Below are positions 1 through 11,464 of a DNA stretch of 38,213 nucleotides, one piece after another. Position numbers and translations under genes: made by a program. Positions within the stretch are counted from its first letter, which is position 1; the number at the start of each line of letters is the position of its first letter. Origin of the DNA: Plantago elongata (lineage: Eukaryota > Streptophyta > Magnoliopsida > Lamiales > Plantaginaceae); assembly GCA_036897095.1 (NCBI GenBank), contig JAYMSP010000968.1, positions 1 through 38,213 of the forward strand. The letters are read 5' to 3'. The notes beneath the pieces were generated by a model, which worked only from the letters and a program-made list of their open reading frames with translations, was not told where the DNA came from and made no database searches.

Positions 1-421
1 ATGTAATTTTTTGTGTTTTTTTGGGGGGGGGGGGGGGGGGGGTGCGGGCAGGCGTGTTTGGTAGTTGGGTGTGGTCCAGGATGTTCCTCAACCACGCCAC
101 TGCCAGAGGTGGGCATTGTCCGTACCAACGTTGATGCGGCTTTCTCACAGGACAAGCTTCGAGTTGGTTTTGGAAGCATATGTTATTCGTGTGGCGGCAT
201 ACTGGGCTACCTTACATGATTGGGAACACGTTGCAGTTTTTTCTGATTGTCTTTCGTTAGTTAATTCTTTTAATCGTTCAGACTTTGAGCTTTCTGCAGT
301 TGGACCTATCTTGACTGACATTCAGATACTAGTTAGCTCGTTTGTTTCTTTTAATTTACAGTTTGTTCCGCGCGAGGAGAATGTGCTTGCACGTAAGTTG
401 GCTCGTCGTGCGGTTCGGTAG
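1..421 (+). mobile_element. LINE (non-LTR retrotransposon) RNase H relic, left-truncated by window edge
   Basis: Two overlapping reading frames carry pieces of the plant LINE-type RNase H domain (RVT_3 family). The first has a PEVGIVRTNVDAAF stretch at about 106-150, matching the usual 'P..G.vK.NvDgAf' start of the domain. The second has a DCLSLVNSFN stretch near 247-276 and ends with FVPREENVLARKLARRA at about 361-414, matching the family's closing 'vpReaN..Ah.LAr.a' motif. The switch between frames around 190-220 shows a frameshift, so the copy is dead. No poly(A) tail is visible after the stop at 419-421. The element may continue to the left of the window. Confidence 0.7.
23..42. repeat. 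Homopolymer run of 20 G
   Basis: An uninterrupted run of 20 G follows a run of seven T. Such a run is rare in an AT-rich plant genome. It may be a real mononucleotide microsatellite or a sequencing or assembly artefact close to a contig end. Confidence 0.9.
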
Positions 422-660
422 CTAAAGAAAACACCGTTCACTAAATTCATCCAGTTGTGAAAGGATAAATAATCATGGTAGCCAATCTGATCAATGCATG
501 AATTAATTAAATACATTACAAATACAAGAAAGAGGATTTCACACGTTTTGTATTCATTAAGCTTGTACAGAGAGCTTCAGCAGTTGTACCATTTTAATTA
601 GATTTTATAGTTGTACATCAGTCAGATAGACTAGTACAGTTTAGTTATATTGAGCAGTTG

Positions 661-668
661 TATATAAA
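661..668 (+). promoter_or_regulatory. TATA box of the BAHD acyltransferase gene
   Basis: TATATAAA lies about 100 bases before the start codon at 770, a normal spacing for a plant TATA box plus a 60-80 nt leader. This is inferred from sequence and position only. Confidence 0.5.
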
Positions 669-769
669 CAGCTAGTAGGTCATTTGTACTTTGAAATTCT
701 CAATAGAATTCGGTTATACAATATTCATCGAGCAGGCATATTTCATATTTCATACGACGCAAAATCAAA

Positions 770-2199
770 ATGGCCATACTACTACCTGATCCATCATTGA
801 AAAACCTTAAGCTCCAGGTACATGAATCCATTCTAGTTACACCATGCCAAGAAACTGAGATAAGATCGTTCTTCTTGTCTTGCATCGATCAAGTCCTCCT
901 TTACCCCATCCCATATGTAAGTTTCTTCAAAGCGCATCCCGACTATCCACCCAAAACTGTGGCCAAAAGGCTCAAAACAGCACTAGCTAAGTTGCTTGTT
1001 CATTACGATTTCATGGCTGGAAGATTTCATCTCAACGTTGAATCAGGCCGCCTTGCGATCCATTGTAATGCCCTGGGGGTCGGGTTTGTGGAAGCGACAT
1101 CAGAGTTTTCTCTGCTAGAGCTTGGAGACTTGGTTAGACCAAACTCCGGATTCCACCAGCTTGTACCCGAGAGGGTAGATACTCTGGGCCCAGAAGATGA
1201 TCAGCCACTGTTTCTTTGTCAGGTTCAAATATTCTCATTCAAATTATTAGTTCTGCATCTTTTGATATTTATATAGTTCTATATCATAAATATACTATAT
1301 ATCCGATTGGCGATATCCAGGTTACCTCATTTAGGTGTGGTGGATTTGCAATAGGCATGTCGACAATACACAGCTTGCTCGATGCGCAAGGCCTGCTTGT
1401 CTTCCTGAAAAATCTAGCTTCGGTACTCGATAACAAACCCATATCAATAATGCCTTGCCACAACCGCCACCTCCTTGATGCGAGATCTCCCCCACAAATC
1501 TCCTTCCCTCATACCGAGTTCTTGCAACCTGATCCAAGTCGTCTAGCACTTATACCAAAGTTTGAGGAATTAGATCACAGAGTATTCAGATTCACCCCAT
1601 CCATCATCCATCATCTGAAAGAACATGTCGAAAATCCCAGCAGCTTCATGGTGGCAGCCTCACTCATATGGCGCTGTAAAGCATTGTCATCATCTCCGGA
1701 TAAAGAAACAGTTTCAACTCTCCTTACCACAGTCGAATTTAGATCAAGGATCAGTCCACCACTGCCACCATCGTACTCAGGCAATGCTATCCTGGTTTCA
1801 TCAACATCAGCAAAACGGGGAGAAATTGAAAGTTTGGACTTTTCGGACCTGGTGGAACTCGTGTCAAAGGGAACAGCACGGATGAACGATGAGGAGTATA
1901 TCAGGTCGTGCATCGATTGGTTTGAGGTCAACAAAGTTCCACCGCACGGGGACTACTTTATAAGCGGATTGACGAAGATTGGACTGGATCAGTTGGTGTA
2001 TCCCTGGGGTAAGCCGGTGCACCACGGACCAGTGGTGACCCCTGCAAGTTATATTGCCTGTTTCTTTGTCCCTGATGAGGATGGATTTATCAATGCCATT
2101 GTTTCTCTTCCTTGTGATGAAATGGTGCGATTTGAGTCACATTTTCGTAACTTTCTCGGGCTATCTTCTGATCGCGTACTTGGGCGTTCTAGACTCTAA
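770..2199 (+). CDS. BAHD-family acyltransferase (two exons, 443 aa)
   Basis: BAHD enzymes transfer an acyl group from acyl-CoA to an alcohol or amine in the cytosol, making esters and amides of specialised metabolism or cutin, suberin and wax. Exon 1 is 770-1222 and exon 2 is 1321-2199. The 98-bp intron splits Q from VTSFRCGG, the classic conserved BAHD intron position, and keeps frame. The catalytic HxxxD motif is HSLLD at residues 168-172. The second family motif, DFGWG, is changed to VYPWG at 377-381, although the following GKP is kept. The length is normal (430-460 aa). The N-terminal half (VHESILVTPC, then LSCIDQVL and FFKAHPDYPP) resembles the GLAUCE / omega-hydroxyacid feruloyltransferase-like part of the family. 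That is recognition from memory, so acyl donor and acceptor stay unassigned. No stop or frameshift breaks it, and the TATA box at 661 supports expression. Confidence 0.93.
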
Positions 2200-2739
2200 A
2201 ACAATCAAGCGAACACATTCCATTCCATGACTCTCTCTAGTACTGATAATTCTATATTTTATTTTCGGGTGATGTCAAATCGAGTGTAACAATTGCTATA
2301 GAGATCATTTGTGTTTTTATTAAGAAATCTTTCCAAAGATCAACATTATTGATCTTAATGATGTAATAGGGGTTGATCTCGATTCAACACGTCCATTTGG
2401 TTATATCATCCTCTTCATTCATATGATCAATGTATAATGTATTATATCACCTTGTGCCATTTTTTAAGAATTGTAATTGTTATCCATTCTCTATTATTCT
2501 TGTCGATTTATATGTCTATTAGAATATCCGAGCACGTGTAGCAACTAGATACAAATACTAAAATATGTATTTGAAGATAATTATCGTCGTTCCATCTAAT
2601 ATTTAATTATTTTTTTAAGATCAAGTACATTTTGGATTAATGCAAATTGATCTTTTATAATAGTATTGAAATTCTACTGAATTGAATACTTAATTTAAGT
2701 TATAAAGAAAGAATATAGCTATTATATATTCATCATTCA
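2200..2739. other. AT-rich spacer after the BAHD gene
   Basis: This holds the 3' UTR of the acyltransferase and unremarkable AT-rich sequence. I see no coding potential or clear repeat here. Confidence 0.6.
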
Positions 2740-3180
2740 CGGTTGAGGAGAATTAACTTGAATCTTACAATCATTTCTTATTGTCTAGTGAAGTTCTGTG
2801 ATTGTTGGCCTCCGTGCAGTAGTAATCTCATTCTGAAGCACGTAAATTTGTTGTCGTTTTCGTTGATTATTGTTTTCTGTAAGCTAGGGTTCATTAATGT
2901 AGGGTTCCCGATTGTTTTGCTTCGTTTCTTTAACAATTGGCGACGTCTATGGAATAAGTTTTGATAGATGGGATCAATGGCGTCAATGACAGAGATTTGA
3001 TGTTGAGAAACTTAGGAAGAAAGTGATTTGTCATTATGGAAGGTGAAAGTTGAGGTTGTAGTAGTGCAACAAGGATTGGATCAGGCGGCAACGCTGTATG
3101 ACACTACTTTCCATCATAATCTATCTTCCATTGACCAAACAAATAGAAAAGGAAACAAAATGAACATTGTGCTGGTAATT
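2740..3180 (+). mobile_element. Ty1/copia-type LTR retrotransposon fossil (LTR end plus start of gag)
   Basis: The stretch near 3028-3090 encodes SLWKVKVE...VQQGLDQA, matching the start of copia gag, where 'F..WK.k....l.qqgL..AL' is typical. About 95 bases upstream, a T-rich stretch ends in AACA followed by ATTGG near 2931-2939. That resembles the end of an LTR and the start of a primer-binding site. No pol, integrase or second LTR is seen. The copy is a broken, old fragment; the boundaries are approximate. Confidence 0.5.
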
Positions 3181-3229
3181 ATCTTGCAATCAAACCAACT
3201 TGGACCATTGGACATAATCTTGTTGTCAT

Positions 3230-3302
3230 CTTTTTTTATATTGGTATTGATTGTTGTAATCTTTTTTGATACTGGTTTTGATTGTTGTAATCATTTTTTA
3301 TA
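3230..3302. repeat. 31-bp tandem duplication
   Basis: The 15-mer TTGATTGTTGTAATC occurs at 3247 and again at 3278, a 31-bp period, within slightly diverged flanks. The block starts the repeat-rich stretch that follows. Confidence 0.7.
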
Positions 3303-3339
3303 GTAAAAGTTTGGAAAATGTATAATTTTCTTAAAAGAT

Positions 3340-4515
3340 AAAAAAGTGTAGCATTTTGTGGTTTTTTTTTTATTTTTAAGTATTAACGGTATGATCGGTT
3401 GAGTTTCATAAAAATTACCGAGATAAATATTTTTCGTTATAATTTTAATAGATTATGTCATTATTTTAAGTTGTTCGGGTTGAAAGTTACAATTTTACAA
3501 ATATTCGTTTATGTTTTAAGAGATAATGTCATGGTTTTAATACGTCGGTATTATATGTTTCAATTATTGTTTTAACCTCATTTGTTAAATATTTAATCGA
3601 TGATATGATGATTTTAATGAGTCAGATGATAGTTTTAAGATGATTTGTTATAGTTTTAAGTGACACTTTAATATACCATTAAAACATTAAAATATTAATA
3701 AACAAGTTTAAAAGTTTCATGTATACCATTAAAATATTAATAAACAAGTTTAAAATAAGCTACTTGCAACATTCAGTTACTACAATATTGTAGATGTAAT
3801 ACAAACTGAGTTGTTACGATTAAACTTGTTGGTGAACTTAGACACTCCGTCGTTTGTTGCTTTAATATTGCAGTGACACATTTGAGAGACATATCCATCA
3901 AACTCGCGATGTTATCATCGATCAACACCTGCTTAAAAGTTAAAAACATAATGATTCTAATTAAAACTATCACAGTCGTGCTAAAAACAACAAAATAAAA
4001 GTATGAATACGAAAAACAAGCTAAAAAACAGTAACTTTGATTCTTAAAATTATAACAGTGTCTTCTAAGACGATAACAATGCATCTTCTAACTATAACAA
4101 CTCAGGAACACGCAACAGAAGCTAAAAACAATAAATTAATTCTTAAAAATAATAATGATGTTTTTTAAAACTATAACACTGATTCTTAAAACTATAACAA
4201 AACATAATAATAATAATGTGAAATGAATTATAAACAGTAAACAAAGCAGAAAAATACAACACAAATTAGATATAATAAAGTTGATAACAATGTCTTTTAA
4301 AATTATATCAATGACTCTTAAAATTATAGTAAGGCAAAAACATTCAACTCAATCTAAAAACAATAATATTGATGCATAAAATCATAATATAGTCTCTTAA
4401 AACTACAACAATGTCTCTTAAAATTACAATAAACAAAACATGCACAAAAGCTAAACACAATAATATTAATGCTTAAAACTATAACAGTGACTCTTAAAAA
4501 TATATCAATGCATTT
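3340..4515. repeat. Short-motif arrays in opposite orientation around a core, possible subterminal repeats of a non-autonomous DNA transposon
   Basis: In the right half (about 4035-4510) variants of CTTAAAACTATAACARTG recur many times on the + strand. In the left half (about 3430-3665) the reverse complement recurs, for example GTTATAGTTTTAAG, with spacings of 20-22 bp near 3610-3660. The two halves flank a less repetitive core at about 3770-4000. Arrays of a short motif in inverted arrangement are known as subterminal repeats of some DNA transposons (CACTA, hAT, MULE). I could not find convincing terminal inverted repeats or a target duplication, so the class stays open. Confidence 0.45.
3672..3755. 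repeat. Direct duplication of about 35 bp
   Basis: ATACCATTAAAA...ATTAATAAACAAGTTTAAAA appears at about 3673-3711 and again at about 3723-3755, separated by a short spacer. It lies inside the inverted-motif block. Confidence 0.7.
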
Positions 4516-4664
4516 TCAAATGTCTTTGCATCCTCCTGAATCCAAAACTAATATAATGATGATCATTCCTTCGAAAGACACTTTTCCTTCATTCCAACGT
4601 TACACTGTTCGAAACAGATCACCATGTTCCCTGTCATTGTTCTTCTCCATTTGTTTCTCAAAAT

Positions 4665-5824
<1,160 letters not shown>

Positions 5825-6240
5825 CTTGCATGGTATGGAAATTTCTCATATGATTATGTTTAGTACTCCCTCCATTTCTTTCCACTTCAATTGTATTCGA
5901 CTTTGATCACAAGTTAATTATGCAGTGTGTCTATTTATCTGGCAAAGTTTCTAGCCGAATATTGTTCCCGAGATAACAACAATAGATTCTTTGAACTGTA
6001 TTTGTGGCTATTCATCACCACATCATTCGAGCTGTTAAAATAAAGATAGCTCAATGGAGCAAAAACCAGCGAGAAACATGTTTAACTTGTACACATTTTC
6101 ATTCTTCACAAATATATATAGTACACATATTCAGATATATTGACATGATCAACAAACTTATAGATCTATCATCTCCTTAGTACAGCAAAATTGGCCTATC
6201 GAATGTCGGATATTTACAAATTACATAAACCTTTCAATCT
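5825..6240. other. Spacer between GGPPS copy and XLG, with a solitary Stowaway-like terminus
   Basis: CTCCCTCCATTTCTTTCCA starts at 5866, directly after TA, and looks like a Stowaway (Tc1/mariner) MITE terminus. I cannot find the matching inverted end. The rest is the 3' flank of both neighbouring genes, which converge here. Confidence 0.45.
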
Positions 6241-6284
6241 AAGTACAGTGTGTTCCATGTGATTTATCATGTTGTATATGTATA

Positions 6285-6312
6285 CGCAGGTTCCAATGGT
6301 TTGGAACCTGCG
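6285..6312 (-). promoter_or_regulatory. Perfect 12-bp stem with 4-nt loop in the XLG 3' UTR
   Basis: CGCAGGTTCCAA at 6285-6296 and TTGGAACCTGCG at 6301-6312 are exact reverse complements around a TGGT loop. In the transcript the stem begins 11 nt after the XLG stop codon (6326-6324). It would form a stable GC-rich RNA hairpin. Function is unknown. Confidence 0.75.
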
Positions 6313-6323
6313 GATAGCAGATG

Positions 6324-9300
6324 TTACTGCGTCGCGGAGGTACTCTGCTCCACATCCCCGCTTTCAGTTGAATACTCAGTACTATGCAATTGTCTCTCAG
6401 CATCTTCCCACCTAAGTACCTCCTTACCGTATCTAAGTGCTTTGTCCACACTATCAGACTCCAATCCGCTAACACGTGCCACAAACAGCTTTCGACCATT
6501 CAACGTGTCAAACAACCTTTTGTATTTCACGGCCATGTAATGGAAAGCACGCTGAGCCAAAGGAGTGTTATTGCTAGCGGAGTTGTGAGGATGGTAGCTG
6601 ATCACAGGCGTAAAATCTTGGAACCATTCACACTCTGTAAGAGGAATGCTTTCGATCTTCTCTTCTAGAAGGTCATATTTATTGAGAACCAGAAGAAAAT
6701 CTTTTTGTGCAAGTGCTGGATGAGTGATGATGGTTTCAAAGAGTTTTCTGGCTGCCAACATCTTGTTTGTTCGTTTGCCACTCGTATCCTCCTCATACTC
6801 AGCATATCCAGTCAATGAAGCGCAATAGATCACCAGGTCGACATCTTCAAACATCTCTAACCACTTGCACTTTTCTCCAAGGCTGCCTGCATGGACTCTG
6901 ATAAGTTGGTACCTGCAGAACAATGTTGACATGAATGAATCATGAACATATTCCAACTCCAAGTTTGATGCTCTTGATCGAGAGAATAATGTAGGATTGC
7001 AACTACAAATAATCTATACCTTCGTCTCTTGAACAACTTGCATTTTTAATTCACATGGGTAATAAAACTATAGAGACGTTTTGATACTCGATATAATGGT
7101 GGAAAAATACAGACCTTGTTAAGGGATCATTCTGGTCTGAAGACTGTTCCATGTAGGCCTCGTCGGGCAACTGTGGGAAAGAAAATTCCATACATGCAAC
7201 CCCATTGGTAGGAGACATGCCCTCCACATACAATATATCCATTTGAGAAGGCTCATAGTCCGCCCGAGAAATTTCAACAGCCTTTTATTTCAAAAGGAAA
7301 TTTATAAGTACGCAAGAAATGCAACTAACACCACGTAAGTAACATTATAAACCGGAGTTTTACCCTCTCTAAGAAATAATCAGCAACTCTTGGCAGCGTA
7401 GACAGTTCATTTCTCCTCTTGTAGGTAGATTGAAAAGCTTTATCATTCCACAACTCTTCAACTAAAGGCGAGTACTCTCGAGTAGCAGCTGGGAAAATAG
7501 CCTCCAAGTTACCTGACATCTTTACTTGCAGTAGCCAAGTTGAGAATGCTTTTAGCCTTGGGCTTAAGGAATGACTGTCCTCTTTAACTTGGTCAGAATA
7601 CTCTGTCAAAAAGTTATGTGACTATTAGGATCTAATGTAGATAGTCATTTAGATGTTTGACTATTTTTCTAGCAAATAAGTAGATTCGAAATGTGGTTAG
7701 TGTATGCCAAACGAAATGTAGCTTTCACTGTAGCATAAATAAACGGCAGTAAATAAAATGAGCACATGTGCACCTGAAGGACCAGGTTCATCATGCAAAC
7801 GACTCATCTCTGCTGCATGATCTTCTGTGAAATGTTCATGGCCCTCAAGCAGAATTGCAATGTAATTATACAGGTCCCTCTGGATCAAGAATTTGAGACT
7901 ATCATTCTCATCGTCTGTGAAAGGGACACCATAAAGACGTTTGACCTGGAATGAACAAAAATTTGTTAATAGACTAGATTGTGGAACATAATGTCAAAAA
8001 CACCAAGTTATATGTTGATGTTTTGACCGAGCCATATCGATATTTGTATGCGAATTGGAGATCCAAACAAGATCGAGAGATGTTACCTGTTTAAATATAG
8101 CACTAGTTCCAGATTGATCACAACCAACCAACAATATCTTATTCAACAATTTCTGGTCTAAACTTTTTGGACTCATATCTTTGCTAACAGCTGTGACACC
8201 CGAGGGAAATGGTAATGACAATGCAGCACATGCTAGCCTGACTCTTTTCTGGAAATGAAAAAGTTTATCAGGCAAAAATATCAACCAAGGACAACGAGTA
8301 AGATTTGAGCAATGGACAAACTGTATCACTTACCTTATCCCATAATTTTCCCATCACATTTTTCATGCCTTCATGCTGGTATGATCCATCCGAGGTCACC
8401 CAAAAGTGAGGATTCCCTTCACAGCGGATTCCAGCAGCCTGCAAAAGTTAAACAAAATTGCTCAATATCTCATTCTTGAGAAAAGTTCAAGCGAAAAAAG
8501 GTTAGTGCAACTACCTGCAACATCCAGTGCTCAGATTTAGTAATCTCCCGACTATTTATGAGTACACCGGTATTCCCATTGCTAACATCTCGCTTAACTG
8601 CATACCCAACTTGCATTTCGGCACTGATAATTTGGGAAGGTTTTTCTCCCTCCTGTGTTATCAAGTCAATGCATGCCACTATTATTCACCACAAAGAAAA
8701 AAGACAGAAGCGAAGAACGCAAAATGACACACACAGACAAATTTATACAATTCTATTTGTGTTATCGACTTTCTCACCTTTCCCCAGTATCCTGACACCT
8801 TGTCATACCAATAACTTCCAGGTTTGAGCTTCTTTGGAGGATTTGGGCAGCTTTGTAACATAATTAATTCTTTAACAGACAAGTGCTTGTCATTGACAAC
8901 GATAAGGTGAGGTGGCAGCTGGTTTTCTGTACATAAGATCTCTGACCGCATAATTTGCTTGACCGCGTCCTTCCCGAGTAGTCTCCTGAGCATCCCAGTA
9001 CATTTCCCCAGTGAATCTCGCTTTGACTCATCTATCCGATATCCAATGCAAGTAAGGCATTTTCTACCTTCCGGCATCGACCCCATTGCTCTTATCACAC
9101 ACTTGCTACAATACTTGGCACCACAAACAACACAAACTTCCTTCACAGAGAATCTATTCTTTTTCTGACACCAATAACATACCCCTTTCTTCATATCGGG
9201 AGCCACCGGTCTCTGGGGCAATACACCCACCTCTTCAAAAACACTTTCTTCCGGAGTTGCATTGTGCAGAGGCAAATTATTGAAAGTCACTCTATTCACT

Positions 9301-9938
9301 TGCGTCGAAGATGGTACTTCATCCGTAACAACTTCCTCAATTTCACAAGATGATCTCACCATCAAGTCGTCCGAACAAGAAGTTGAGTGATCCGAATGGT
9401 CAATATAAGGCAGGGCAACCTTACAGCCCTCATCCAAGTCCTCAACGTCCGAGCTACCAGATAACTTATTGGAAATATCATTAGGACCATCAGAAAAGCC
9501 TAAGGTCCCTGAACTACTAGAACTCAGAACTTCATCCATGTCCAACACCACATGGTCCTTATCACCTATCATTGTATCTACTTGCTCTTCTTCCTTACCT
9601 CTACTCTCAGTTTTTTCCGAATGAACCCTAGAACTAGCCATTTTGCGAACCAGTTTCGACCCACTAGAGTGTTGTTTGTTAGAATCCGCACCATTTCTTT
9701 TCCCAATCGGTTGAATAACCGGTAGGGACAAATTGCTCAACATGACCGCCCTTGCAGCCATCGCCGCAGTCGGAATCTGGCGAATATCAACTGGAACCAC
9801 CTTTGGAATTTCTTGACTGACAGGAGGACCACTGTACTCCACAGCAAAGGAGTATTCCACATTATCATCATCCTCATGATCCTCAGCTTTTGCTGTTGAG
9901 CTACCACCAGGTAAAAATCTCCTTAAAACACTAGTCAT
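6324..9938 (-). CDS. XLG: Extra-large GTP-binding protein (XLG, non-canonical G-alpha; eight coding exons, 910 aa)
   Basis: XLGs are plant G-alpha-like proteins that pair with G-beta-gamma in immune and developmental signalling at the plasma membrane and in the nucleus. Coding exons: 9938-8778, 8652-8515, 8438-8334, 8248-8087, 7945-7774, 7602-7364, 7281-7115, 6912-6324; all junctions are GT-AG and in frame. The N-terminal part has the family block [15 protein letters not shown] (27-41) and an acidic, serine-rich stretch. A Cys-rich RING-like region follows, with C254, C257, C269, C272, C277, C280, C294 and C297. The C-terminal G-alpha half has the degenerate P-loop GCDQSGTS (510-517), where canonical G-alpha has GAGESGKS, a switch II region around [10 protein letters not shown] (730-739) and NKYD (792-795). 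The altered P-loop is typical of XLGs. The N-terminal FLPGG start and PVIQP block fit the XLG1/XLG2 type, but I do not assign the paralogue. Confidence 0.95.
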
Positions 9939-10840
9939 CTTAATAATTAAAACTACCCCAAATCACACAAATAAAACCAGTTACAAGAATCCCTTCTCCT
10001 TGTCTGGGATTTTTCCTATTAGCCAAAAGTAGAAAACAGGGGCTTGAACTAAGCAAGCACTAAGTAGGCACTAGTCATAAACACAAGAAATCAAGAAATT
10101 AAATTACAAGAATCCATTTTCATTTATGGGTTTGTTGTATTAAGCTAAAACTGGAAAGAATTAGTAACAAATAAGCAAAGACATGAAGGTACGTAGAAGA
10201 AATCAAGAAAGTGAATGACAAGACACCATTTTTATGGTTTCCTGCCCTGTATCAATAATCAAAGAGTAGATGGTAAAAGAAATCAAGAAATGCAATCAAT
10301 ATATACAGAGGAGTATATATTTTTAATAACAAGGAGTTTTGGTGTTTAGCATATGCAGTGAAGTGACATCTATTGAAATGAAGTATTGATTGGTGGAATT
10401 TGGAGACCGATGAAGGAAGACTTTGTGAGCAAGAATAGAAGAAAGACTGGTTCTTGATGGATGAATTGTACAAAGACCAATGACTTTTCTAGATCAACGC
10501 GTTTGTTGGTTTGCTGGGGAGAAAACTCATGGTAAATGGTGGGAAGAAGAAGAAGAAGAAAATCAATTTATTTACCCAAAAAGCTATTCATTTCATTCGA
10601 GGTTTAAAGATTGTAGTAGTAGAGTAATCAATCCTACTATTAAAATACTATAACAGCAACCAATCAACAAACCAGCTGCTGCTTATGAGTTTTGACTCAT
10701 GACTTAGACTTGGAGGCTGCCTCAAATGTAGATAGATTCTACAAATTTTATACTCATCTACTCTAGAGAGAAACTCAAGCTGACCATCTTTCAAATTTTC
10801 ACTCAATAAAAATTGATTATAGATGAATCTTTATGATAAA
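9939..10840 (-). other. XLG 5' UTR and promoter region
   Basis: This is the upstream side of XLG. A GAA tract at about 10541-10560 reads as a TTC/CT-rich tract in the transcript direction, a common feature of plant leaders and core promoters. No other gene is seen. A short open stretch at 10252-10473 has no recognisable protein features. Confidence 0.5.
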
Positions 10841-11055
10841 TTTCTCCGTCCCGAGTTTATCTCCTCACATAATCGAACAAAATTTTAAGATAAAAATGAA
10901 TAAAGTGGAAGAGGTGGTGATACAATAATATAAATTAATAGAATTGAATAAAGTAGTAATTAGAGTAGAATATATAGTGTATAAAGGAGAGAGGGAATGA
11001 GAAATTGAAATGGACTAAAATAAAATACGTGAAGATAAAATTGGAACATAGAAAG
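10841..11055. mobile_element. Stowaway-like MITE
   Basis: The left end TTTCTCCGTCCCGAGTTTATCTCC and the reverse complement of the right end (CTTTCTATGTTCCAATTTTATCTTC) form an imperfect terminal inverted repeat of about 30 bp. The element is about 215 bp, AT-rich and non-coding. TA follows the right end. CTCCGTCCC is the usual Stowaway terminal motif. Confidence 0.6.
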
Positions 11056-11464
11056 TATAATACGATATTTCCTCATGACGGAGTTGTACGTCGGTGTTTA
11101 ATCCATCCTTAAATTATTATTTTTTATTATGTTGGAACAAGTAGCCGCTGCCCTTCAAATACGCATGGATAAAAAGGGAGCTAAAAGCAAATGAAGACAT
11201 AAACTCAGAATTAGCATTGAATTTATACAATGAAACTGGTGTTGTTACAATAATCTGTTACAAGGATGCCATGCAAAAATGAAACAAAACTGCAGTATAA
11301 TAGAATTATCATACCGACTCTGTAATAGTGTAAACTAGACTCATCCATGGTTATAAAATTCCTCGAGAGTTTCGTGCAAAATTGCAATTGTGGTGAGAAT
11401 GCATGTGTGAGACCTTACATTTTTTAAGGAGGCAACAATCTGATACAACTGTCTATCTCGAACC
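11056..11464. other. 3' flank of EFL1
   Basis: This stretch lies downstream of the EFL1 stop and holds its 3' UTR. No other gene is visible. Confidence 0.5.

Noticed and set aside
1611-1934. 107-codon open frame antisense to the BAHD gene
   Set aside because: It is the shadow of exon 2 of the acyltransferase.
3773-4084. 103-codon open frame on the minus strand
   Set aside because: It overlaps the inverted-motif repeat block. Its composition is Phe/Tyr/Ile-rich from AT-rich DNA, and I found no domain.
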